The notes: a model not told the origin generated them from the letters alone. DNA of 49,485 nucleotides from Acidimicrobiaceae bacterium (GCA_003138855.1 PLHF01000044.1:1-49485), one strand, 5' to 3'. Positions 1-8,820 are shown, counted from the stretch's first letter. Numbers and translations: made by a program.

Positions 1-186
1 GAGCGAGTGAGTTCGCGCCACACGATCAATCAATGCAACAGAGCCGTCGTGTCCTAGTTTTTGTCCTAATTTTCGCTGTCGGACGGGGTCGTCCGGTGCC
101 GTGTTGGGTCGTGGAACGTTGTCAACAACTCCTGGTCGAGTCGTCTTTCGCCGTCCATTGCCGTCCCATTCGACGACAATTCACGC
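1..186. other. AT-richer, non-coding left edge with direct repeats
   Basis: I see no convincing gene here. The stretch is less GC-rich than the rest of the window. It carries a 12-base-spaced direct repeat (GTCCTA plus T-rich tail at 51-62 and 63-74) and an imperfect inverted repeat with arms GTTGT/ACAAC at 118-129. It lies immediately downstream (minus strand) of a truncated tRNA-Ser. Such a layout would fit an old integration junction, but no integrase is visible and the window ends here. Confidence 0.4.
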
Positions 187-226
187 TTTTCGAGACCGTC
201 CGATTCGTCCGCTCTCGCATCCCTCC
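187..226 (-). pseudogene. 5' half of a tRNA-Ser(CGA) gene, 3' half missing
   Basis: On the minus strand, bases 226 to 187 read like the first half of a serine tRNA: a 5' acceptor strand GGAGGGA, a D-arm (GCGAGAGCGGACGAATCGGAC) and an anticodon loop CTCGAAA with anticodon CGA. Similarity stops right after the loop. The 3' anticodon stem pairs with a mismatch, and no variable arm, T-arm (GTTCGA) or 3' acceptor strand follows as far as base 1. It lies 10 bases downstream of the tadA stop codon. It is either a pseudogene or the left-over half of a tRNA cut by integration at the anticodon loop, a known tyrosine-integrase crossover position. Confidence 0.55.
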
Positions 227-236
227 GCCTGGAAGG

Positions 237-752
237 CTAGCCGCGGCGCCGGGCGGCGAAGAATCCGGTCAGCAGTGCGGACGCTTCTGCCGCCCGGACC
301 CCGACGGTGACCGCTACCTCGTGGTTGAGCCGGGGATCGGCGCACAGGTTGTAGAGGGAGCCGCATGCCCCCGCCTTCATGTCGGCGGCCCCGTAGACCA
401 GGCGGCCCAGCCGAGCGGCGATGAGGGCACCGGCGCACATCGGACAAGGTTCCAAGGTCACCACCAGGGTCACCTCGGACAGCCGCCACGTGCCCAGTGC
501 GCTAGCCGCGTCGGACAGCGCCAGCATCTCCGCGTGCGCCGTGGGGTCACGACGCTGCTCGCGTTCGTTGTGGCGTGCGGCGATGGGCCGTCCCCCATGG
601 AGGGCGACCGCCCCCACCGGCACGTCGTCGTGGGCGATGGCCGCCACCGCCTCGTCGAGGGCGAGCCCCATCGCCGCTTCGTCATCCAGCGGTTCCCCAC
701 CGGTGGCGCGGGAAGGCGACGCCGGCTGCGAAGAGGCCGCTTCAGTACCCAT
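237..752 (-). CDS. tadA: tRNA-specific adenosine deaminase TadA
   Basis: Zinc-dependent deaminase that converts A34 to inosine in tRNA-Arg(ACG). The 171-residue product has the family motifs HAE (H73, catalytic E75) and PCPMC (zinc Cys103 and Cys106), and an N-terminal segment DDVPVGAV typical of the fold. The chosen ATG at 752 shares its A with the last base of the CCA end of the upstream tRNA-Ser(GGA). A second ATG at 671 would give a 144-residue protein close to the usual length, but residues 22-27 also align loosely with other actinobacterial TadA proteins, so I keep 752. It is probably cotranscribed with the tRNA. Confidence 0.92.
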   Translation of the reverse strand: MGTEAASSQPASPSRATGGEPLDDEAAMGLALDEAVAAIAHDDVPVGAVALHGGRPIAARHNEREQRRDPTAHAEMLALSDAASALGTWRLSEVTLVVTLEPCPMCAGALIAARLGRLVYGAADMKAGACGSLYNLCADPRLNHEVAVTVGVRAAEASALLTGFFAARRRG

Positions 753-839
753 GGCGGAGACGGTGGGATTTGAACCCACGGTGAGTTTCCCCACACACGA
801 TTTCCAGTCGTGCCGATTCGGCCGCTCTCGCACGTCTCC
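752..839 (-). tRNA. tRNA-Ser(GGA)
   Basis: On the minus strand this 88-base sequence has a 7-bp acceptor stem (GGAGACG/CGTCTCC), a G discriminator and an encoded CCA. The anticodon loop CTGGAAA gives anticodon GGA. A long variable arm identifies it as a class II serine tRNA. A T-arm with GGTTCAAATCC is present. A possible -10 box TAGCCT lies upstream at 890-895 (minus strand). Confidence 0.95.
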
Positions 840-1026
840 AACTCCCCGGGCCGACCAGGAGTTCACTCCGGGGCGCCCGCGGCCCCGACAGGCTACTCCG
901 GCTCTCTGTGCCCGCCCGCCCGGTCCGGGCGCTGCCGCCCGCCCGGCCGGAGCGGGAAAGGGTCCGCCCGCTCCGGCTGCCCCTGGTGCACATCCGGGGG
1001 TAACATCGTTGGTCTCCCCGGTGTTG

Positions 1027-1138
1027 GGTGCGACGGCTGGGTCCTGCGCAACGTCCTCCTGTGAATCGAGTCAGGGTCGGAAGGCAGCAGCTCTCAGCGG
1101 GTCAGGCCGTGTGCCGCAGCCAATCTGGCCGTCGCACC
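1027..1138 (+). ncRNA. ffs: Signal recognition particle RNA, small (4.5S) type
   Basis: The ends pair perfectly (GGTGCGACGGC at 1027-1037 with GCCGTCGCACC at 1128-1138). The centre carries the SRP signature: GTCAGG..CGGAAGGCAGCAG near 1070-1090 matches the conserved GGAA-tetraloop and asymmetric-loop region bound by Ffh. The size of about 112 bases fits the 4.5S form. The position between a tRNA-Ser/tadA cluster and dnaX is known from other actinobacteria. A possible -10 box TAACAT is at 1001-1006. Exact mature ends are inferred from the terminal pairing. Confidence 0.88.
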
Positions 1139-1224
1139 GAGCACCGGGGGGCTCGGTCCTCGCCGGACGGCCGGCCCGATCCTCCGGGGGAGGCGGGTCC
1201 CGGTGGCCGGTAGGCTCCTCCGAC

Positions 1225-3216
1225 GTGGCCGACGCTCCCGACGACGTTCCCTATCAGTCGCTCTATCGGCGATTCCGACCGTCGACCTTCGGCGAGGTCC
1301 GTGGCCAGGACCACGTCGTGCTCGCCCTCCGCAACGCGGTCAGGGACGGCCGCGTGGCACACGCCTACCTGTTCAGTGGGCCGCGGGGGACCGGCAAGAC
1401 CTCGACGGCCCGGATTCTGGCCAAGGCGCTCAACTGCACCGACCTGCAGGACGGCGAGCCGTGCGGTGTGTGTGCCTCCTGTGTCGAGATCACCAAAGGC
1501 TCCTCGCTCGACGTGCACGAGCTCGACGCCGCGTCGAACAACGGGGTGGACGCCATGCGCGACCTGGTGTCGCGTGCGGCACTGGGAACGCCGGGCCGCC
1601 AGAAGGTCTACATCGTCGACGAGGTCCACATGCTCTCGACGCCCGCCTCCAACGCCCTGCTCAAGACGCTCGAGGAGCCGCCCGCCCACGTCGTCTTCGT
1701 GCTGGCCACCACCGACCCCCAGAAGGTGCTGCCCACCATCCGCAGCCGCACCCAGCACTTCGAGTTCCGCCTCCTCGGCCCCGAGACGCTCGGTGAGCTG
1801 CTGGCCCAGGTGCGCCAGGACGCGCACCTCGACGTTCCCGACGAGGCGCTGGACCTGGCCGTCCGGCGTGGCCGTGGATCGGCTCGGGACGCGCTCTCGG
1901 TGCTCGACCAGGTGGCGGCGTCCGATGCCGTCGACGACGACCTGCCCGAGCTCGACGAGGTCGTCGAGGCCCTCGCCGAACGGGACATCACCCGCGCCCT
2001 GGTGGCGGTGGCCCACCTGACGTCCGCCGGGTTCAGCCCCCAACAGTTGACCGGCGACCTGGTCGACCACCTCCGCCAGGGGTTCCTGGCCCTGGTGGCA
2101 CCGGGGCTGGTGACGGTCTCCGGGGCCGAGCGGGAGTCGCTTGCCGCCCAGGCCGAGCGGGTGGGGCTGGCGGCGCTGGTGCGGGCCCTGGAGGTGCTGG
2201 GGCGGGCCCAGGTCACCATGCGCGATGCGCCCGATCCCCGGGTCAATCTGGACGTCGCCCTCGTACGGTTGGCCCACCCGGAGGCAGACGACTCGCCGGA
2301 GTCCATCCTGGCCCGGATCGAGCGGCTCGAGGCCGCCGTCCGTGCCGCACCGGTCACGCTCTCCGCTCCCTCGGCCCCGCCACCCTCGCCTGACCCCGGG
2401 CCGGCCGCGGCCGGCCACCGACCGGCACCCTCCGAGCCCGACCCCGCCCGAGCCGCGGGTCGTCATGAAGCCGGTCCCCGGCCCTCCGCCGCCGGAGGCC
2501 CCGGCGTCGAGGAGCCCCCTCCCGGCACCACGGCATCGAGTCCGAAGACGTTGGGTGCAGTGCGCCGGCAGTCGGCTCCTGCCCGGGCCGAGGCAACACC
2601 GGTGCCTCCCCCCGCCGCGCCCGTACCTCCACCGGTCCGGGACGAACCAACACCCACTGCGCCTGCTGCCCCATTGGCAACGGTCCCGTTCCCGACCCGC
2701 GACCAGCTGGTCCAGGTCTGGGGCGATCACATCATCGTGGGCCTCCGACCCAAGGCGAAGGCGCTGTTCCAGGCCGGTCGGTTCGTCGGCGTCGAGGACG
2801 ATCGGGCTGTGTTCGGACTGCCCAATGAGATCCACCGCCGGCGATGCGAGGAGATCCACGAGGAGATCGAGGCGGCGCTGTCCGATCACTTCGGCCGTCC
2901 GGTGGGCCTCACGTTGGTGGTCGATCCCGGTGCCGGAAGCTGGTCGGAACCGGAGGAGGGCGGTTCCCCGAGTGGCGCACCCACCGGGGCGCCCACCACG
3001 AGGAGCTCCGGCCCGGCCACCCCCGCGACAGGGCAGGCCCCGGCCCCGGCCGCTCGCCCACCAGCTCCCGCACCCGACCACGATGGCCAGCCGGACTCCG
3101 ACCCCGCCGAGGACCTCGCGGACTTCGACGAAACGGAGCTGGAGATCGCCGAGGTGGACAACTCGGCGGAGGCACGTGTCCTCCAGGCGTTTCCGGGCGC
3201 CGAGGAGGTCGGCTAG
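1225..3216 (+). CDS. dnaX: DNA polymerase III subunit gamma/tau
   Basis: Clamp-loader ATPase subunit of the replicative polymerase. The 663-residue product has a P-loop GPRGTGKTS (52-60), four zinc cysteines (71, 80, 83, 86), Walker B DEVH (132-135) and the LLKTLEEPP stretch typical of DnaX. A long proline/alanine-rich linker (about 375-490) is followed by a tau-like C-terminal domain and an acidic tail. The GTG start at 1225 is chosen because homology begins there and a TAGGCT -10 box at 1211-1216 would start transcription almost on it, giving a leaderless mRNA. recR follows with no gap. The ybaB/ebfC gene that often separates dnaX and recR is absent. I see no obvious slippery heptamer for a gamma product. 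Confidence 0.95.
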   Translation: MADAPDDVPYQSLYRRFRPSTFGEVRGQDHVVLALRNAVRDGRVAHAYLFSGPRGTGKTSTARILAKALNCTDLQDGEPCGVCASCVEITKGSSLDVHELDAASNNGVDAMRDLVSRAALGTPGRQKVYIVDEVHMLSTPASNALLKTLEEPPAHVVFVLATTDPQKVLPTIRSRTQHFEFRLLGPETLGELLAQVRQDAHLDVPDEALDLAVRRGRGSARDALSVLDQVAASDAVDDDLPELDEVVEALAERDITRALVAVAHLTSAGFSPQQLTGDLVDHLRQGFLALVAPGLVTVSGAERESLAAQAERVGLAALVRALEVLGRAQVTMRDAPDPRVNLDVALVRLAHPEADDSPESILARIERLEAAVRAAPVTLSAPSAPPPSPDPGPAAAGHRPAPSEPDPARAAGRHEAGPRPSAAGGPGVEEPPPGTTASSPKTLGAVRRQSAPARAEATPVPPPAAPVPPPVRDEPTPTAPAAPLATVPFPTRDQLVQVWGDHIIVGLRPKAKALFQAGRFVGVEDDRAVFGLPNEIHRRRCEEIHEEIEAALSDHFGRPVGLTLVVDPGAGSWSEPEEGGSPSGAPTGAPTTRSSGPATPATGQAPAPAARPPAPAPDHDGQPDSDPAEDLADFDETELEIAEVDNSAEARVLQAFPGAEEVG

Positions 3217-3822
3217 ATGGCGGTGTTCTCCGGTCCGCTGCAGTCTCTGATCGACGAGCTGGGCCGGCTGCCGGGCATCGGGCCCAAGTCGGCCCAGCGG
3301 ATCACGTTCCACCTGCTGAAGGTGGCACCCGAGGATGCGCTGCGGCTCGCGGAGGCGATCATCGCCGTCAAGGAGCGGATCACGCTGTGCACCCTCTGCT
3401 TCAACGTCGCCGAGGGCGGCCTGTGCGCCATCTGCCTCGACGACCGCCGCGACGCCGCCTCGGTCTGCGTGGTGGAGGATCCCCGCGACATCGTCTCGGT
3501 GGAGAAGACGGGGGAGTTCTCGGGGAAGTACCACGTCCTGCAGGGTGCGCTCAACCCGATCGAGGGGATCGGGCCGGACCAGCTCCGGGTGCGCGAGCTG
3601 CTGGTGAGGGTGGAGGAGGAAGGCATCAAAGAGGTGATCCTCTGCACAAATCCCAACCTCGAGGGTGAGGCCACGGCCATGTACCTGGCCCGCCTCCTGA
3701 AGCCCATGGGGCTTACGGTCACCCGGATCGCCAGTGGTCTGCCGGTGGGCGGCGACCTCGAATACGCGGACGAACTGACCCTCGGCAGGGCGCTCGAGGG
3801 TCGCCGCGAGGTGGAGGGCTGA
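3217..3822 (+). CDS. recR: Recombination mediator RecR
   Basis: RecFOR pathway protein that loads RecA at gaps. The 201-residue length is normal. It has an N-terminal helix-hairpin-helix ([11 protein letters not shown], 18-28), a C4 zinc finger (Cys58, 61, 70, 73) and a Toprim domain with the VVEDPRD and [11 protein letters not shown] segments. The ATG directly follows the dnaX TAG, so the two are translationally linked. Confidence 0.96.
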   Translation: MAVFSGPLQSLIDELGRLPGIGPKSAQRITFHLLKVAPEDALRLAEAIIAVKERITLCTLCFNVAEGGLCAICLDDRRDAASVCVVEDPRDIVSVEKTGEFSGKYHVLQGALNPIEGIGPDQLRVRELLVRVEEEGIKEVILCTNPNLEGEATAMYLARLLKPMGLTVTRIASGLPVGGDLEYADELTLGRALEGRREVEG

Positions 3823-3910
3823 CCGGCCCGGGGGCGAGCAGTGGCGCCGGGTGGGGCGGTGCGGGCCCCGCGGGGAGCACCGATCGCTCCGATTGGGGCA
3901 CCATGAGGGG

Positions 3911-4504
3911 ATGTCGACGTCAGTGAAGCCGCCGGTTCGGCACCTCTGGATCCTGCGCCACGGCAAGGCTGCCTCCGATGCCCCGTGGGGCGGGGGTGAC
4001 CGGGAGCGCCCCCTGACCGCCCGCGGGCGCCGTGACGCCACCGCGCTCGGGAAGCGACTGGGGGGTGAGGTGCCGATCTTCGGGATGGACGGCGTTCCCG
4101 CTCCCGACCTGGCCGTCTGCTCGGATGCCGTGCGGACCCGGCAGACCGCCGAGCTGCTCATCGAGGCGACGGGCCGCCCGCTACCGCTCGACTCGTACCG
4201 CTCGCTCTACGGAGCCGACACCGACCTGGTGCTCCGGTACCTCCGGGAGATCGACGAAGGGGTGACCGGAGCTCTGGTGGTGGGGCACAACCCCACCATG
4301 CACCATCTCATCTGGGAGTTGGTCGGCGGGGACGGGGTCGGGGACTGCGGGGCCGCAGGGGGAGCCCCCGGTGGTCGTGCCGTACTCGAGGCCCAGGGTT
4401 TCCCGACCTGCGCGCTGGCCGTGCTGGCCATCGGTGTGGGCGGGTGGGAGGACCTCGCTCTTGGAGGCTGCACCCTGGTCGGTCTGTTCAAGCCTCCCTA
4501 CTGA
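3911..4504 (+). CDS. SixA-like phosphohistidine phosphatase (histidine phosphatase superfamily)
   Basis: A 197-residue histidine phosphatase. The catalytic RHGKA motif lies near residue 16, SDAVRTRQTAELL forms the second arginine motif, and VVGHNPTMHHL supplies the second catalytic histidine. These features place it with the short SixA-type enzymes that remove phosphate from phosphohistidine, though the true substrate is not visible. The ATG at 3911 leaves a short N-terminal extension; an out-of-frame ATG at 3903 lies just upstream. The gene is convergent with the thiolase, with a GC-rich hairpin between them. Confidence 0.82.
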   Translation: MSTSVKPPVRHLWILRHGKAASDAPWGGGDRERPLTARGRRDATALGKRLGGEVPIFGMDGVPAPDLAVCSDAVRTRQTAELLIEATGRPLPLDSYRSLYGADTDLVLRYLREIDEGVTGALVVGHNPTMHHLIWELVGGDGVGDCGAAGGAPGGRAVLEAQGFPTCALAVLAIGVGGWEDLALGGCTLVGLFKPPY

Positions 4505-4510
4505 GCCGTG

Positions 4511-4527
4511 GGGCAGGCGCCCTGCCC
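4511..4527. terminator. GC-rich hairpin between convergent genes
   Basis: GGGCAGG, a CGC loop and CCTGCCC form a perfect 7-bp stem between the stop codons of the SixA-like gene and the thiolase. There is no T-tract, so termination is inferred from position and could act in both directions. Confidence 0.45.
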
Positions 4528-4538
4528 GCCCCGGGCTG

Positions 4539-5720
4539 TCAGAGGGTGCGCAGGATGGCCGCGTCGCCCTGGCCGCCGCCGCCGCACAGGGCGACCGCCG
4601 CCGTGCCACCGCCCCGGCGCTTCAGCTCGAGGAGCGCGGTCAGCGCCAACCGCGTGCCGGACATGCCCACCGGGTGGCCGAGGGCGACGGCGCCGCCGTT
4701 GACATTGACCACATCCTCGCCGAGGCGCAGGTCGTCGGCAGAGGCCAGGCCCACGGCGGCGAACGCCTCGTTGATCTCGAAGATGTCGATGTCACCGGTG
4801 GCGAGGCCGGCCTTGGCCAGTGCCACCGAGATGGCATGGGATGGCTGGTGGAGGAGCGACGGGCTCAGTCCGGCAACCTGGCCGTAGCTGACGAGCTCAC
4901 CGATCGGGCTGAGCCCGAGCTCTTCGGCCTTGGACTTGGACGTCACGATGACCGCGGCACCGCCATCGGAGATCTGGGATGCGTTGCCGGCTGTGATGGT
5001 GCCGGTCTTGTCGAAGGCCGGACGCAGTTTGCCCAGTGACTCGGCGGTCGTCTCGGGGCGGACGCCCTCGTCGGTGTCGACCACCAGTGGGTCACCCTTG
5101 CGCTGGGGCACCGTGACCCCGACGATCTCCTCGGCGAACTTGCCGTCCTTGATGGCGGCCGCGGCCCGCTCGTGGGAGAGGGCGCTGAAGGCGTCCTGGC
5201 GCTCGCGTGACACGCCGTCGGCGCCGTTGTAGCGCTCGGTTCCGAGCCCCATCGCGCAGTTGTCGAACGCGCAGAACAGTCCGTCGTACATCATGGAGTC
5301 GACGAGCGTGGCATCGCCGATCCGGTAGCCGGCGCGTGCCCCCGGCAGCAGGTACGGAGCCTGGGTCATCGACTCCATCCCCCCGGCGACCACGATGTCC
5401 GCCTCACCCGCATTGATCAGCAGGTCGGCCAGGTAGATGGCGTTGAGGCCGGACAGGCACACCTTGTTGATGGTCGAGGCGGGCACGTCCAGCGGGATCC
5501 CGCCCTTGGTCGCCGCCTGGCGCGCCGTGATCTGCCCGGTCCCGGCCTGGATCACCTGTCCCATGAACACGTAGTCGACCTGCTCGGGCTTGATGCCGGC
5601 CCGCTCGAGGGCACCGGCGATGGCGAAGCCGCCCAGGTCCGTGGCCGAGAAGGACCCGAGGGCCCCCGAGAGCTTGCCGATCGGGGTGCGGGCTCCTGCG
5701 ACGATGACGGTTCCGGGCAT
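4539..5720 (-). CDS. Acetyl-CoA C-acetyltransferase (thiolase)
   Basis: Type II biosynthetic-like thiolase of 393 residues that condenses two acetyl-CoA to acetoacetyl-CoA or runs in reverse. The first catalytic cysteine is in [10 protein letters not shown], the GH motif in [10 protein letters not shown], and the second cysteine in [11 protein letters not shown]. The start at 5720 begins the conserved [13 protein letters not shown] and has an SD GGAGG five bases upstream (5726-5730, minus strand). Its placement next to ccr suggests that it supplies acetoacetyl-CoA to the ethylmalonyl-CoA route, but a role in fatty-acid breakdown is equally possible from sequence. Confidence 0.92.
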   Translation of the reverse strand: MPGTVIVAGARTPIGKLSGALGSFSATDLGGFAIAGALERAGIKPEQVDYVFMGQVIQAGTGQITARQAATKGGIPLDVPASTINKVCLSGLNAIYLADLLINAGEADIVVAGGMESMTQAPYLLPGARAGYRIGDATLVDSMMYDGLFCAFDNCAMGLGTERYNGADGVSRERQDAFSALSHERAAAAIKDGKFAEEIVGVTVPQRKGDPLVVDTDEGVRPETTAESLGKLRPAFDKTGTITAGNASQISDGGAAVIVTSKSKAEELGLSPIGELVSYGQVAGLSPSLLHQPSHAISVALAKAGLATGDIDIFEINEAFAAVGLASADDLRLGEDVVNVNGGAVALGHPVGMSGTRLALTALLELKRRGGGTAAVALCGGGGQGDAAILRTL

Positions 5721-5909
5721 GACGACCTCCGAGGCCTTCCGGCCAGCTAGGGCGGCGTTCCCCCCAAGGGTCCGCCACGACGACAGATCACCATGATACG
5801 GCCTCGCCCGGAGGTCCCACCACACGACACGGTGCGGCGGCCGCGGGGCGGCGGCCTTCTGGCGGCCGCCCGGGTTCCGCGTGGTGTGACCGGGCTATCC
5901 TCGCTTCCC

Positions 5910-7250
5910 ATGCAGGAGTTCCTCTCAGCCATCCGGTCCGACGCCTCCAGCGAGGAGATCGCCGCCATTCCGATTCCGGAGGTCTATCGGGCCGCCCATG
6001 TGCGCCGCGACGAGGTGGGGATGTTCGACGGCCTCGAATCAGCCGAAAAGGACCCGAGGAAATCGCTCCACGTGGGCGACGTGGCGGTACCCGAGCTGGC
6101 CCCCGACGAGGCCTACGTCGCGGTCATGGCCAGCGCCATCAACTTCAACACGGTCTGGACCTCGATCTTCGAGCCGCTGCCCACCTTCGGCTTCCTTGAC
6201 CGGTTGGGCAAGGAGAGCAGATGGGGCGCCCGCCACGCGCTCGACTACCACGTGGTCGGGTCGGACGCCGCCGGCGTGGTCCTCCGCACCGGATCGGCCG
6301 TCCGGAACTGGAAGCCCGGCGACAAGGTGACCGTCCACTGCAACTACGTCGACGACCAGAGCCCGAGCGCGCACGACGACTCGATCCTGGCCGACAACCA
6401 GCGCATCTGGGGGTTCGAGACCAACTTCGGCGGCCTGGCCGACCTGGCCGTGGTCAAGGCCAACCAGCTGATGCCCAAGCCCAGGCACCTGACGTGGGAG
6501 GAGGCCGCCGCCAACGCGCTGTGCAACTCCACCTCCTACCGGATGCTCGTCTCGAAGAACGGTGCCCAGATGCAACAAGGGGACAAGGTCCTGGTGTGGG
6601 GGGCGTCCGGCGGGCTCGGGGCCTATGCCGTGCAGTACGTCCTCAACGGCGGCGGCACCCCGGTCGGAGTGGTGTCCTCCCCCGAGAAGGTCGAGCTGCT
6701 CCACGAGTTCGGGGTGGATGCCGTGATCGACCGCAAGTCCGCCGGGTACCGCTTCTGGAAGGACGAGCACACCCAGGACGAGTCCGAGTGGCGTCGCCTG
6801 GGCAAGGACATCCGGAGTCTGGTCGGTGAGGACGTCGACATCGTGTTCGAGCACCCGGGTCGCCAGACGATGGGCGCCTCGGTGTTCGCCGCCAAGCGCG
6901 GCGGCATCATCATGACCTGTGCGGCCACCTCGGGCTACATGATCGAGTACGACAACCGCCATCTGTGGATGAAGCTGAAGACCATCAAGGGCTCCCACTT
7001 CGCCAACTACCGGGAGGCGTGGGATGCCAACCAGCTGGTGTGCGAGGGGAAGATCCTGCCGCCGCTCTCCGCCGTCTACACGTTGGAGCACGTGGGCGAT
7101 GCGGCCTATCAGGTCCACCGGAACCTCCACGAGGGCAAGATCGGCGTGCTCTGCCTGGCGCCTGAGGAGGGCCTGGGGATCGACGACCCCGAGTTCCGCG
7201 CCGAGGTGGGCGAGGATCGGATCACGCTGTTCAGGAGGCACGGAGCATGA
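5910..7250 (+). CDS. ccr: Crotonyl-CoA carboxylase/reductase
   Basis: NADPH-dependent reductive carboxylation of crotonyl-CoA to ethylmalonyl-CoA, the key step of the ethylmalonyl-CoA pathway. The 446-residue MDR-family protein has the nucleotide motif GASGGLGAYA (231-240). It also shows the set associated with CO2 binding in characterised Ccr: an Asn in NFN (78-80), Phe169-Glu170 in WGFETNFGG, and His363 in KGSHFAN. That set distinguishes it from simple enoyl reductases. The start is supported by a TATCCT -10 box at 5896-5901, eight bases before the ATG, pointing to a leaderless mRNA. The epimerase gene overlaps its stop by four bases. Confidence 0.95.
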   Translation: MQEFLSAIRSDASSEEIAAIPIPEVYRAAHVRRDEVGMFDGLESAEKDPRKSLHVGDVAVPELAPDEAYVAVMASAINFNTVWTSIFEPLPTFGFLDRLGKESRWGARHALDYHVVGSDAAGVVLRTGSAVRNWKPGDKVTVHCNYVDDQSPSAHDDSILADNQRIWGFETNFGGLADLAVVKANQLMPKPRHLTWEEAAANALCNSTSYRMLVSKNGAQMQQGDKVLVWGASGGLGAYAVQYVLNGGGTPVGVVSSPEKVELLHEFGVDAVIDRKSAGYRFWKDEHTQDESEWRRLGKDIRSLVGEDVDIVFEHPGRQTMGASVFAAKRGGIIMTCAATSGYMIEYDNRHLWMKLKTIKGSHFANYREAWDANQLVCEGKILPPLSAVYTLEHVGDAAYQVHRNLHEGKIGVLCLAPEEGLGIDDPEFRAEVGEDRITLFRRHGA

Positions 7251-7657
7251 CGGAACCACTGCTGACCGAGGTCGACCATGTCGCCATTGCCGTGCGCGAC
7301 ATCGATGCCGCCATCGCGTTCTACGAGGAGACCTTCGGGGCCACGGTGGTCCACCGCGAGCGCGTCGACTCCGACGGCGTCGAGGAGGCACTCATCAAGG
7401 TGGCGGACAGCTACATCCAGCTGCTGACCCCCACCAGTGACGACTCCCCCGTGGCCAGGTACCTCGAGAAGAAGGGGGAGGGCGTCCACCACGTCGGCTA
7501 CCGGGTGGACGACTGCGCGGCCGCACTCCAGTCGGTGAAGGACCACGGGGGCCAAGTGATCGACCAGGCCCCACGCCCGGGGTCGCGGGGGACCACCGTG
7601 GCCTTCGTGCACCCGAAGGGGGCCTTCGGCACGTTGATCGAACTCGTCGAGGAATGA
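7247..7657 (+). CDS. Methylmalonyl-CoA/ethylmalonyl-CoA epimerase
   Basis: A 136-residue vicinal-oxygen-chelate protein. Metal-ligand-type positions are VDHVAIAVRD near the N-terminus, VHHVGYRVDD in the middle and GTLIELVEE at the C-terminus, as in methylmalonyl-CoA epimerases. These enzymes also act on ethylmalonyl-CoA. The ATGA overlap with ccr implies translational coupling, so it most likely converts the Ccr product to the epimer used by the mutase at 16415-18466. Confidence 0.92.
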   Translation: MTEPLLTEVDHVAIAVRDIDAAIAFYEETFGATVVHRERVDSDGVEEALIKVADSYIQLLTPTSDDSPVARYLEKKGEGVHHVGYRVDDCAAALQSVKDHGGQVIDQAPRPGSRGTTVAFVHPKGAFGTLIELVEE

Positions 7658-7695
7658 CGTAGATCGGACTCGCCCAGGGGTAGGCTGTCCCCATA

Positions 7696-8820
7696 ATGAG
7701 CACAGCCATCACGGCCCGCGCGGCACTGCCCACGGATACCGATGGTGACGAACTTCTCGAGGCCCCGGCGCTCGACGTGCACGCCCCGGCGGCCCAGGCG
7801 ACCCTGACCCTCGGAGTTCCGGTCGTCTCCTCGCAGGCGCGCCCCGTCCCGGCCATCCCCGTCCCGGTCGCCGCGCCGACCACCTTCCTGGTGCCGGACC
7901 GGTCGGCCGACCCTGCGGGGTCGATCAGCACTGCAGCAGGCCACCCGATCGAAGCGTCACCCGAGGCCCCCGGACGATCGGTTGTCCCCGAGCGCTCACC
8001 GGGTCGCGAACGCGGGGGCGAGGCCGACGAGGGGTTCGCCCCCGGGGTCTCAGCAAAATTACGCTCCTACGTCTACCTCCTGGTCGATCCCCGCACCGGA
8101 CGGGCCTTCTGCGTGGGCCGGGGCCGGGGCGACCGCTGCTTCGACCACGTGAGGGCGGCGCGACTCGGTTCCGATGGGATCGCAGAGGTGGCCGGCAACC
8201 CACCCGGGTACCCGATGCTGGAGCGGATCAGGGAGGTCGAGTCCGATGGCCGGCCCGTCCGCATCGACATTCTGCGCTACGGGCTGAGCTCGGAGGAGGC
8301 GTTGCTGGTCGAGGCCGTCGCCGGGGATGCGCTCGGACTGGCCTGTGGCCCCGAGGTCGTCAGCCGACGCCGGCCGGTGACCGAGGTTCGTTCCCTCCTG
8401 GCCAAGCGGGCCAAGTTCAAGCGGGGGCACCAAGTGGTGCTGCTCCGGGTCGGGGGTACGGGAGCAGACCCGTCCTACGAGCAGACCCGGCACAGTTGGC
8501 GCATCGGACGGCGGTGGATCGACCTCGACTCCCCGCGCTCGCCGCAGTGGGCCGTCACCGTCGTCGGCGATCTGGTCGCCGCCGTCTATCGGATCGAAGG
8601 GTGGGAGACGACCGCCGACCCGCGGGAGCCCGCCCACGGTTCGGGCAGTCCGGGCGGTACCGCGCACACGGTGGACCGCTACTCCTTCACCGGGACGCGG
8701 GACGCCGAGATCGAACGGCGCTACGTGGGGAAGAGTGTCGCCGCCTATCTGGGTGCGGGGGCGCCGAGTCCCGTGACCTACGTGTGGTGCGGGCCCCACT
8801 GGGTGAACACCGCCCTCTGA
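7696..8820 (+). CDS. GIY-YIG protein of the LEM-3-like type
   Basis: A 374-residue protein with a long, low-complexity Ala/Pro-rich N-terminus (about 1-120). A GIY-YIG nuclease-like domain follows, with YVYLLVDP near 125-132 and [13 protein letters not shown] near 139-151, in the variant spelling seen in LEM-3/ANKLE1-type domains. The C-terminal domain (about 230-374) contains [10 protein letters not shown] and [11 protein letters not shown]. This resembles the second domain of bacterial LEM-3-like GIY-YIG proteins, as I remember them. Animal LEM-3 cuts DNA bridges and junctions; the substrate here is unknown. A TAGGCT -10 box at 7681-7686 lies nine bases before the ATG. The gene sits between epimerase and pccB with no visible metabolic link. 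Confidence 0.7.
   Translation: MSTAITARAALPTDTDGDELLEAPALDVHAPAAQATLTLGVPVVSSQARPVPAIPVPVAAPTTFLVPDRSADPAGSISTAAGHPIEASPEAPGRSVVPERSPGRERGGEADEGFAPGVSAKLRSYVYLLVDPRTGRAFCVGRGRGDRCFDHVRAARLGSDGIAEVAGNPPGYPMLERIREVESDGRPVRIDILRYGLSSEEALLVEAVAGDALGLACGPEVVSRRRPVTEVRSLLAKRAKFKRGHQVVLLRVGGTGADPSYEQTRHSWRIGRRWIDLDSPRSPQWAVTVVGDLVAAVYRIEGWETTADPREPAHGSGSPGGTAHTVDRYSFTGTRDAEIERRYVGKSVAAYLGAGAPSPVTYVWCGPHWVNTAL

Noticed and set aside
1-226. Group I intron interrupting tRNA-Ser at the anticodon loop
   Set aside because: No group I core elements or second tRNA half are visible, although the window edge limits the search.
1102-4161. A 1019-codon open frame on the minus strand opposite dnaX and recR
   Set aside because: It is a shadow of the high-GC coding strand. 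The plus-strand frames match DnaX and RecR along their whole length, while the minus translation resembles nothing and is rich in His, Arg and Gly.
7696-8820. GIY-YIG homing endonuclease of an intron or phage
   Set aside because: The gene has host-like composition, a host-like -10 box and a LEM-3-type domain layout; no intron or mobile element borders are seen.
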